A stretch of 12,889 bases of DNA from Acidimicrobiales bacterium (GTDB taxonomy: Bacteria; Actinomycetota; Acidimicrobiia; Acidimicrobiales; Palsa-688): contig JAFAWZ010000107.1 in NCBI GenBank assembly GCA_019241495.1, positions 1 through 12,889 of the forward strand, written 5' to 3'. The notes below the pieces were generated by a model. It ran no database searches. It was not told the DNA's origin and saw only the letters and a program-made list of their open reading frames with translations. The position numbers and the translations under genes were made by a program. This document shows, one piece after another, positions 5,910 to 11,256 of the stretch (position 1 is its first letter; the number at the start of each line of letters is the position of its first letter).

Positions 5910-6659
5910 ATGTCCTCGCTCTACCTACCTGAGAAGCTGTCGCAAAACCCGTGGGAGGGACATGGCGGCGGCTCGTCGTCGATCGACTCGCCTCTACGCT
6001 CGCATGGACAGTATGGGACGAGCCGCCGCCTCCTCCCAACTCGAAGTAGTTTCGCGACAGCTTCCGAGGTGACCGCCCAGATGCCCGGCCTCGACCGCAG
6101 TGCCGACGTGTACCAGCGGCTCCTGAAGGAGCGCATCGTCTTCCTCGGCACCGAGGTGGACGACTCCAGCGCCAACCTGATCTGCGCCCAACTCCTCCTG
6201 CTCGCCGCCGAGGACCCCGAGCGGGACATCAGCCTGTACATCAACTCGCCAGGCGGGTCGGTCACGGCCGGCCTGGCCATCTACGACACCATGCAATTCG
6301 TCCCCTCCGACGTGTCCACCGTCTGCATGGGCCTGGCCGCGTCGATGGGTCAGTTCTTGTTGTGCTCCGGGACCCCTGGCAAGCGTTTCTCCCTGCCCCA
6401 CTCCCGCATCCTCATGCACCAGCCCTCGGGCCAGGCCCGGGGTCAGGCCGCCGACATCGCCATCCAGGCCGAGCAGATCATCTACCTGAAGAGGATGATG
6501 GCGGAGCGGATCGCCTTCCACACCGGCCAGCCGGTCGAGCGTATCGAGGCCGATTCGGACCGAGACAGATGGTTCACCGCTCAGGAGGCCAAGGACTATG
6601 GCTTCATCGACCAGGTCATCGAGCGGGCGGCCGACGTCAGTGAGCCGGCACCGGCCTGA
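5910..6659 (+). CDS. clpP: ATP-dependent Clp protease proteolytic subunit (ClpP1-like) with an in-frame N-terminal insertion
   Basis: 249 residues from ATG 5910. From about residue 61 it is a standard ClpP: YQRLLKERIVFLG, SLYINSPGGSVTAG, GLAASMGQFLL with Ser145, LPHSRILMHQP with His170, and ADSDRDRWF with Asp219, completing the serine-protease triad. With ClpX or ClpC ATPases it forms a barrel protease in the cytosol. AEDPERDISLYINSPGGS and ADIAIQAEQ favour ClpP1 over ClpP2. Residues 9-53 (KLSQNPWEGHGGG to ATASE) are encoded by a palindromic element; removing these 45 codons leaves MSSLYLPE joined to VTAQMPGLDRSADVY and a 204-residue protein. From memory, M. tuberculosis ClpP1 has 200 residues with Ser98, His123 and Asp172, so the offset of 47 is almost all insertion. 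An alternative start is ATG 6081 with GAGGT at 6066-6070 (192 residues), which would skip the insertion. The extension could also be removed as propeptide. Confidence 0.9.
   Translation: MSSLYLPEKLSQNPWEGHGGGSSSIDSPLRSHGQYGTSRRLLPTRSSFATASEVTAQMPGLDRSADVYQRLLKERIVFLGTEVDDSSANLICAQLLLLAAEDPERDISLYINSPGGSVTAGLAIYDTMQFVPSDVSTVCMGLAASMGQFLLCSGTPGKRFSLPHSRILMHQPSGQARGQAADIAIQAEQIIYLKRMMAERIAFHTGQPVERIEADSDRDRWFTAQEAKDYGFIDQVIERAADVSEPAPA
5933..6064. repeat. Dispersed palindromic element, copy 2, in frame within clpP
   Basis: The outer arms GAAGCTGTCGC (5933-5943) and GCGACAGCTTC (6054-6064) are perfect 11-bp complements. The inner arms GGCGGCGGCTCGTC (5964-5977) and GACGAGCCGCCGCC (6017-6030) are perfect 14-bp complements. 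Between them the arms pair imperfectly, including GTGGGAGG with CCTCCCAA. The 39-base loop opens with the palindrome GTCGATCGAC (5978-5987). The element is homologous to copy 1 at 1583-1728, in the same orientation and the same reading frame relative to its host gene. GAG occurs at each side (5931-5933, 6066-6068), so a short target duplication is possible. It adds 135 bp (45 codons) to clpP. Confidence 0.75.
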
Positions 6660-6738
6660 TCAGGGGCCCACGCTGGAGCGAGCCGTCTCCGGGAGAACCC
6701 GGCCCACCGCTTGATCGGAGGTTCGACCCTCCCACAGC

Positions 6739-6744
6739 TAGAAT
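6739..6744 (+). promoter_or_regulatory. Putative -10 box (TAGAAT) upstream of wzm
   Basis: TAGAAT is one base from TATAAT and sits 51 bases before ATG 6796. No -35 at ideal spacing is evident (TTGATC at 6711-6716 is too far). Between the clpP stop and this box the small hairpin CCGGG-AGAA-CCCGG (6689-6702) may end the clpP transcript, though it lacks a T-run. Confidence 0.35.
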
Positions 6745-6795
6745 CGACCGACGCTCGCTCCTCCCGCGCGGGGACCGGACGCCTGCCCACCCGAC

Positions 6796-7593
6796 ATGAC
6801 TCTGGTTTCCGCATATCGGTCATCCAAAGAGCTGTACCTGAACCTCACCCTTCGCGAGCTGCGGTCCAAGTACAAGCGCTCGTTCCTGGGTTGGGCCTGG
6901 TCGCTCGTCAACCCCCTGGCCAACATGGCGGTCTACACCGTCGTGTTCGCCTACTTCCTGAAGGCCAAACCGCCGCCGGGGATCAACGGCCTCGACGTTT
7001 ACGCCCTGTCGTTGATGTGCGCCCTCCTGCCCTGGAACTTCTTCTCGGCCAGCGTCATGGGCAGCATCGGCACCCTCGTCGGGAACGGCCCTCTGATCAA
7101 GAAGACCTACTTCCCCCGCCAGCTGCTGCCCGCCGCCACCGTCGGCGCTGCCCTGGTCACCCACCTGATCGAGATGGGTCTGTTGATCGTCGTGCTGGTC
7201 GGCTTCGGCGACTGGCAGGCCGCCACCTTCTTACCGTTCGTGCTGGTGCTGATGGCGGTCAACGTCATGTTCTCGCTCGGGCTCGGGCTGCTCCTCAGCG
7301 CCCTGAACGTCTACTTCAGGGATATAGAGCACTTCATGGGGATCGTGCTTCTCGTGTGGCTGTACATGACGCCGATCATCTACCCCATCACCTCCGTCCC
7401 GGCCCGCTTCCGTACCCCGTTGAAGGCGAACCCGATGACCGAGATGTCGACGGCCTTCCGCAGCGTGCTCTACTACGGCCGGCTGCCGAGCTGGAGCGCG
7501 TTCGTGTACTTCCTGGGCTGGGCCGTCGCCCTCCTGGCCCTCGGATGGTGGGTGTTCAACAAGCTGCAGGACGGATTGGCCGAAGAGCTGTGA
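6796..7593 (+). CDS. wzm: ABC-2-type polysaccharide export permease (Wzm/TagG-like)
   Basis: 265 residues, the normal length for Wzm/TagG permeases. The N-terminal amphipathic stretch LYLNLTLRELRSKYKRSFLGWAWSLVNPL is the family signature, followed by about six membrane helices: NMAVYTVVFAYFL, LMCALLPWNFFSASV, LLIVVLVGFG, FVLVLMAVNVMFSLGLGLLL, GIVLLVWLYMTPIIYPI and the last helix AVALLALGWWVF. RDIEHFMG before helix five is also typical. The protein forms the transmembrane channel that, with the Wzt ATPase, moves an undecaprenyl-linked glycan across the cytoplasmic membrane. Its partner ATPase starts 243 bases downstream, separated by the micro-ORF chain. The stop TGA overlaps a GTG as GTGA (7590-7593). 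Ribosome binding upstream of ATG 6796 is weak. Confidence 0.93.
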   Translation: MTLVSAYRSSKELYLNLTLRELRSKYKRSFLGWAWSLVNPLANMAVYTVVFAYFLKAKPPPGINGLDVYALSLMCALLPWNFFSASVMGSIGTLVGNGPLIKKTYFPRQLLPAATVGAALVTHLIEMGLLIVVLVGFGDWQAATFLPFVLVLMAVNVMFSLGLGLLLSALNVYFRDIEHFMGIVLLVWLYMTPIIYPITSVPARFRTPLKANPMTEMSTAFRSVLYYGRLPSWSAFVYFLGWAVALLALGWWVFNKLQDGLAEEL

Positions 7594-7658
7594 GCGACCT
7601 TTGGGAGCGAACCGGTGTGGCCGGCAGCTTCGCCGTCGTCGGACGGAGGGAGCTGTGA
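7590..7658 (+). CDS. Micro-ORF A in a GTGA-coupled chain (22 residues)
   Basis: GTG at 7590 overlaps the wzm stop as GTGA, and the frame runs 22 codons, beginning MSDLWERTGVAGSFAVVG and ending REL before TGA at 7656-7658. The only upstream ribosome-site-like bases are GAAGAG inside wzm. I recognise no family. It is nearly identical to micro-ORF B. It could be a coupling or leader peptide, or only a by-product of the 65-bp duplication. Confidence 0.35.
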   Translation: MSDLWERTGVAGSFAVVGRREL

Positions 7659-7723
7659 GCGACCTTTGGGAGCGAACCGGTGTGGCCGGCAGCTTCGCCG
7701 TCGTTGGGACGGGGGAGCTGTGA
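7655..7723 (+). CDS. Micro-ORF B in a GTGA-coupled chain (22 residues)
   Basis: This is the second repeat unit. GTG at 7655 overlaps the preceding stop as GTGA, with GGAGG at 7645-7649 at an ideal five-base spacing. The peptide repeats MSDLWERTGVAGSFAVVG and ends TGEL. The two differences near the unit end (an extra and a missing base) cancel out, so length and frame are kept, which hints that the frame may matter. No known family. Confidence 0.35.
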   Translation: MSDLWERTGVAGSFAVVGTGEL

Positions 7724-7839
7724 GCGACCTCGGTCGGTTCCACCCTTCCGGGGAGAAGGATTTTTGTGACGCGTTGACCGCAAATAGCGCCGTTAACGCG
7801 TCACAGAAAGCCGCTATGGTCACAAAGAGGGAGCTGTGA
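7720..7839 (+). CDS. Micro-ORF C in a GTGA-coupled chain (39 residues)
   Basis: GTG at 7720 overlaps the preceding stop as GTGA, behind a G-rich GGGGGAG. The peptide opens MSDLGRFHPSGEKDF, so it shares only MSDL with A and B, and ends VTKREL. Its TGA (7837-7839) overlaps the wzt GTG at 7836, again as GTGA. Its middle part (FCDALTANSAVNASQK) is encoded by a long palindrome, so it may be coding, regulatory or both. No known family. Confidence 0.35.
   Translation: MSDLGRFHPSGEKDFCDALTANSAVNASQKAAMVTKREL
7765..7805. promoter_or_regulatory. Long palindrome (TGTGACGCGTT...AACGCGTCACA), candidate operator or RNA hairpin
   Basis: The arms 7765-7775 and 7795-7805 are perfect 11-bp complements. Extending inward to 17 bases (7765-7781 against 7789-7805) gives two mismatches around the loop AAATAGC, and T-rich and A-rich flanks extend it outward. 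TTTGTGAC is repeated in inverted form a third time at 7819-7826 (GTCACAAA). It lies just before wzt, so it could be an operator or could affect wzt translation through an RNA stem. Confidence 0.5.
7815..7820 (+). promoter_or_regulatory. Possible -10 box (TATGGT) for wzt
   Basis: TATGGT fits TANNNT and lies 15 bases before the wzt GTG at 7836. GTTAAC at 7792-7797, in the palindrome arm, is 17 bases upstream as a poor -35. If real, the palindrome would overlap the promoter and could act as its operator. Confidence 0.25.
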
Positions 7840-9044
7840 GCGGTCGGGTGGTGGTGGAGGCCACCAACGTCTCCAAGAAGTTCCGGCTCATCCACGAGCG
7901 GAACAACTCGCTGAAAGCGACGATCCTGCGGGGTCGGCGCGTCGTCGCTGAGGACTTCTGGGCCCTCAGGGACGTGTCGTTCGGGGTGAAGCAAGGTGAG
8001 ACGTTCGGGCTGATCGGGGAGAACGGCTCGGGCAAGAGCACCATGCTCAAGTGCCTCACCCGGATCCTGACCCCCAACGAGGGTTCGGTCCGGGTCGAGG
8101 GCAAGGTGTCTGCCCTTCTCGAGCTGGGCGCCGGCTTCCACCCGGAGCTGTCGGGCCGGGAGAACGTGTTTCTGAACGGGGCCATCCTGGGCCTGCCCCA
8201 GAGCGAGCTCAAGAAGCGGTTCGACGAGATCGTGGAGTTCGCCGGTGTGGGCGCATTCATCGACGAGCCGGTCAAGAACTACTCGTCGGGCATGTACGTC
8301 CGCCTCGGCTTCTCGGTGGCCATCAACGTGGATCCCGACGTGCTCTTCGTCGACGAGGTCCTGGCCGTCGGCGACGAGGCGTTCATGCGCAAATGCAACG
8401 ACAAGTTCACCGAGCTGCGCCGGGCCGGCAAGACGATCGTCCTCGTCAGCCACGGGATGAGCGCGGTCCAGAACCTTTGTGACCGGGTGGCGTGGTTCTC
8501 TCACGGGCAGGTCATGAGGATCGGCCCGCCCAAGGAGGTCATCGACGCCTACACCGACACGGTGACGGTCGACCGCCACGTCGACGAGTACGGGCACCCC
8601 CGGTGGGGCTCCGGCGAAGGCCGGATCGTCGGCGTGATGTGGATCGACAGTGACGGGGAGCCGACGAGCCGGCTGCACTGTGGCCAGCCGGCTCTGCTGC
8701 GCATGCACTACGAGATGTCCGAACCCATCGAGCGCCCGGTGTTCGCGGTGACATTCCGGACTCTCGGCGGCTTCGAGGTGTCGACCCCCTCGACACGGGA
8801 CGTGGGCTGCGAGCCCGACAAGCTGGACGGGCCCGGCCACGTCGATCTGCGCTTCGATTCCCTGAGGCTGCTGCCCGGCACCTACGAGGCGTCGTTCTTC
8901 CTCAGCGACCACGCCCGGCTGCACGCCTACGACGTGCGCCGCGATCTGATCCGCTTCGACGTGGAGGCAGGCGATGGCCACGAGACGACGGGGGTGGCCG
9001 CCCTCGGGGCGCAGTGGACCGTCATCGACGAGTCCTCCCCCTGA
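7836..9044 (+). CDS. wzt: Polysaccharide ABC exporter ATPase with C-terminal substrate-binding domain (Wzt-like)
   Basis: 402 residues. The ATPase domain covers about 1-245: FWALRDVSFGVKQGE, Walker A GENGSGKST (61-69), the TagH/Wzt-type ALLELGAGFHPELSGREN (93-110), ABC signature YSSGM (149-153), Walker B VLFVDEVLAVGD (169-180) and the switch His206 in VSHG. Residues 250-402 resemble the Wzt C-terminal beta-sandwich that recognises the end of the exported glycan in some O-antigen systems. With Wzm it drives export of a lipid-linked polysaccharide from the cytosolic face. GTG 7836 is chosen because the preceding micro-ORF stop overlaps it (GTGA), GAGGG lies just upstream, and MSGRVVVEATNVSKKF is a normal start for the family. 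The gene ends facing a convergent gene across a hairpin. Confidence 0.93.
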   Translation: MSGRVVVEATNVSKKFRLIHERNNSLKATILRGRRVVAEDFWALRDVSFGVKQGETFGLIGENGSGKSTMLKCLTRILTPNEGSVRVEGKVSALLELGAGFHPELSGRENVFLNGAILGLPQSELKKRFDEIVEFAGVGAFIDEPVKNYSSGMYVRLGFSVAINVDPDVLFVDEVLAVGDEAFMRKCNDKFTELRRAGKTIVLVSHGMSAVQNLCDRVAWFSHGQVMRIGPPKEVIDAYTDTVTVDRHVDEYGHPRWGSGEGRIVGVMWIDSDGEPTSRLHCGQPALLRMHYEMSEPIERPVFAVTFRTLGGFEVSTPSTRDVGCEPDKLDGPGHVDLRFDSLRLLPGTYEASFFLSDHARLHAYDVRRDLIRFDVEAGDGHETTGVAALGAQWTVIDESSP

Positions 9045-9071
9045 CCGTGGGATGCGTGGCGGCTCAATAGA

Positions 9072-9107
9072 GGTCACTTCACCCACATATGTGTGGGTCA
9101 ACTGACC
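9072..9107. terminator. Long hairpin between convergent genes, probable bidirectional terminator
   Basis: GGTCACTTCACCCACA (9072-9087) faces TGTGGGTCAACTGACC (9092-9107) around the loop TATG. Fourteen of 16 pairs match, with two C-C mismatches. It is centred in the 125-base gap between wzt (plus) and the secreted protein gene (minus). No long T-run follows on either strand (ACAAAAGG on plus), so it is not a classical intrinsic terminator. Confidence 0.5.
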
Positions 9108-9169
9108 ACAAAAGGACTCGAAGTGCATCGAGCCCCCGACCCGCCCGGGAGAAGCGGAGCTGAGCAGCC

Positions 9170-11137
9170 CTAGATCGAGCTGATGGCGACGACCGAGTGG
9201 AACAGGGGGGCGCTGGACGCCGATCCGTAGAACGGGGCGTTGGCGAAGGCGAAGATGCCGCCGTCTGAGGCGACCATCCAGTAGCCGCCGCCGCTCGGCG
9301 TCGACGCCATCCCGACGACCGGTCGGACCAAGGGGAGGTTGCCGGTGGAGCCATAGAAGGGGGCGTCGCCGAAGGCGAAGATGCCGCCGTCTGAGGCGAT
9401 GAGCCAGTAGCCGCCGCCGTCAGGGGTGGGGGCCATGCCGACGACCGGTCGGACCAGCTGGAGGTTGCCGGTGGAACCGTAGAAGGGGGCGTCGCCGAAG
9501 GCGAAGATGCCGCCGTCGGTGGCCACGAGCCAGTAGCCGCCGTGGTCGCGCGTCGATGCCATTCCCACCACGGGACGGTTCAGGCCGATCCCTTCGACCG
9601 AGCCGCAGAAGGGCAGGTTGCCGAAGTTGTAGACCCCTCCGTCGTCCTCGGCCATGAGATATCCGTTGGCTGCCCCGCCGAGCGCCGGGCACGAGATCGC
9701 CGTTCCCGCGCTACCCGTCAGTTGCGAGTCGTGGTGGAACATGGGCCAGGCTCCGGCCTCGTTGACGACCCCGCCGTTGCTGTTGGCCACCTCGTAGTGG
9801 ATGACCTCACTGCCGCCCGCCTTGTAGCCGGCGACCGTGATGCCGATGGTCCCGTTGGGATCGTGGGTGACCAGGGCGGCGTTCTGGAACGACAGGTTGT
9901 CCGCCCCGGACTGCCAGACCACCTGTCCCGTCTGCCCGTCGAAGATCTGCACCCCGCCCGGGAAGCTGTTCCCGCTGGCGCTGACCACCACCAGATCCTG
10001 GTGCCCATTGCCCAAGTCGACCGAGACGATCCCGCCCATGATCCGGCCCAGTGCCGGGGCCTGCCAGATCGGTTGCCCGTTGGATCCGTTGAGCAGCCAG
10101 ACGGTACCTGGCGCGCCCTGTCCCCGGTCGGTCCCTTCGGCCACTTGGAGCTGGCCGTTGCCCAGGGCGTCGACGAGCGCGGGGCTGGAGCCGGTCAGGC
10201 CGTCGAGGGGGGTCTCCCAAGCCCGGTCGCAGTGGCTGTCCATGGCGATCAGCTGGTTGGTGTCCGAGGCCGGTTGCCAGAAGCCTCCGGTGCCCGCCAC
10301 GATCCCGACCCGGGCGCCGCCGAGGAATTCGCCGACCGCGGGAGATGACTGCACCACCTGGTTGGTGTCCGACTCGCACACCAGGTTGCCGGTGTCGCTC
10401 AGGATCCGGATGTGACCACCGTTCGAATACGTCTGGTTGTAGGCGATGCCCGCCGTCGAGTCGCCGCCCTCGATGATCTCGTTGCGCCCGTTGCCGTAGA
10501 GGTCGGCGACGGCGGGGGTGGTGAAGTTAGAGTCGGCCTGGAACCAGGGGAAGCCGCCCAGCGGAGTCCACGAGCCGATGCTGATGGCGTCTTGCAGCTG
10601 GGCCATGCTCCCCCCGACCGCGGCCGGCTGTCCCTGGAGGGTGCCGATGGCCAGACCGTTCTGCACGCCCACGTTCTGGCTGGGCGATGGCAGCATCGGA
10701 ACAGTGAGCAACTGCTCCTGGCCGGTCGCCGAGAACCGGGCGTATCCGCTGCCCGGCTGGACGTTGTTGGCCGACGACCCCAGCCCGGCGAACACGGTCG
10801 CGCCGAGCGACGACGGCGCCCCATCGACCGGAACCCCACCGGTGTTGGCCGGCCACCCCGCCACCTCCGACCCGTCGGTCAAATGCAAGGCGTAGATGTG
10901 TCCCGCCCGGTCACCGACCACCGCCGCCGGGACCGCGTCGAGCGACGCCACCGTGGGCGACGACAGGGCGATAGGACTGTTCCCGTCGGCGATCGGGACG
11001 CTCCAGACCTGATTGATCTGTAGGGCCGGGGCCGCCTGTGCCTGCAGCGTCCCCGCGGTGAGGGCCGGAGCCAGGCCGGCCGCTGTCCCGAGCGCAGCCG
11101 CGCTGGCCGCCATCGCCGTCCTGAGCCGCCTGTTCAT
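9170..11137 (-). CDS. Secreted beta-propeller (FG-GAP/PQQ-like) protein with four C-terminal DGG repeats
   Basis: 655 residues. Residues 1-36 form a signal peptide (MNRRLRTAM, an Ala/Leu core, then LQAQA before APALQ). Residues 40-490 are repetitive in the manner of FG-GAP or PQQ-like propellers: SSPTVASLDAVPAAVVGD, TTPAVADLYGNGRNEII, QSSPAVGEFLGGARVGIV, SSPALVDALGNGQLQVAEG, GGIVSVDLGNGHQDLVVV, closing with WPMFHHDSQLTGS. Residues 492-655 are four 42-residue DGG repeats (GYWLVATDGGIFAFGDAPFYGS), the same family as in the hydrolase at 1804-3267. No catalytic motif is seen; it is probably a surface or matrix protein that binds glycan or another ligand, by inference. The start is supported by AGGGGA about four bases before the ATG. 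It is divergent from the coiled-coil and glycosyltransferase genes and convergent with wzt. Confidence 0.85.
   Translation of the reverse strand: MNRRLRTAMAASAAALGTAAGLAPALTAGTLQAQAAPALQINQVWSVPIADGNSPIALSSPTVASLDAVPAAVVGDRAGHIYALHLTDGSEVAGWPANTGGVPVDGAPSSLGATVFAGLGSSANNVQPGSGYARFSATGQEQLLTVPMLPSPSQNVGVQNGLAIGTLQGQPAAVGGSMAQLQDAISIGSWTPLGGFPWFQADSNFTTPAVADLYGNGRNEIIEGGDSTAGIAYNQTYSNGGHIRILSDTGNLVCESDTNQVVQSSPAVGEFLGGARVGIVAGTGGFWQPASDTNQLIAMDSHCDRAWETPLDGLTGSSPALVDALGNGQLQVAEGTDRGQGAPGTVWLLNGSNGQPIWQAPALGRIMGGIVSVDLGNGHQDLVVVSASGNSFPGGVQIFDGQTGQVVWQSGADNLSFQNAALVTHDPNGTIGITVAGYKAGGSEVIHYEVANSNGGVVNEAGAWPMFHHDSQLTGSAGTAISCPALGGAANGYLMAEDDGGVYNFGNLPFCGSVEGIGLNRPVVGMASTRDHGGYWLVATDGGIFAFGDAPFYGSTGNLQLVRPVVGMAPTPDGGGYWLIASDGGIFAFGDAPFYGSTGNLPLVRPVVGMASTPSGGGYWMVASDGGIFAFANAPFYGSASSAPLFHSVVAISSI
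9173..9664 (-). repeat. Four 126-bp coding repeats (42 codons each)
   Basis: Unit boundaries on the minus strand are 9664, 9538, 9412 and 9286. The period is exactly 126 bases; for example GATGCCGCC recurs at 9254, 9380 and 9506. The middle units are nearly identical even at third codon positions, and the first and last are diverged. This suggests recent duplication or gene conversion and the potential for unit-number change. Confidence 0.85.
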
Positions 11138-11165
11138 CGTTCCCCTATCGACCTGCTGGTACGGT

Positions 11166-11193
11166 TACTTGAATGCCGGTACTTGAATGCCGG
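11166..11193. repeat. Perfect tandem duplication of a 14-bp unit in a divergent intergenic region
   Basis: TACTTGAATGCCGG occurs twice, back to back (11166-11179 and 11180-11193), between the divergent starts at 11137 (minus) and 11257 (plus). It could be a pair of regulator sites; each copy also contains a -35-like TTGAAT. No matching -10 at 17 bases is seen, so the function is open. Confidence 0.6.
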
Positions 11194-11256
11194 CAGAGGA
11201 CTTCGGTGGCACCGCCTCCGTCACCTCCCCATGATCTGTGTATCCGCAAGGCCCTT

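Larger units (their letters stand above)
7585..7731 (+). repeat. 65-bp tandem direct repeats between wzm and wzt
   Basis: Two nearly identical 65-bp units (7585-7649 and 7650-7714) start with GAGCTGTGAGCGACCTTTGG and are identical except in the last few bases (CGTCGGACGGAGG against CGTTGGGACGGGG). A third, truncated unit begins at 7715 and keeps about the first 15 bases. The GAGCTGTGAGCG start recurs at 7831, where it forms the beginning of wzt. Each unit carries a ribosome-site-like GGAGG or GGGGG and a GTGA stop/start overlap, so the repeat looks like amplification of a translation-initiation region. Confidence 0.85.

Noticed and set aside
7585..7731. CRISPR-like repeat array
   Set aside because: The repeats are contiguous 65-bp direct copies without unique spacers, there are only two full units, and no cas genes are nearby.
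7473..9128. 551-codon minus-strand frame across the wzt region
   Set aside because: It is opposite a clear ABC ATPase with all motifs. The translation has the His/Asp/Val-rich pattern of an antisense shadow. Its peptide similarity to micro-ORF C comes only from the palindrome.
11173..11256. Upstream start (ATG 11173) for the coiled-coil protein
   Set aside because: It lies inside the 14-bp tandem repeat and has no ribosome site, and the encoded 28 residues look like non-coding sequence. ATG 11257 has AAGG at good spacing.
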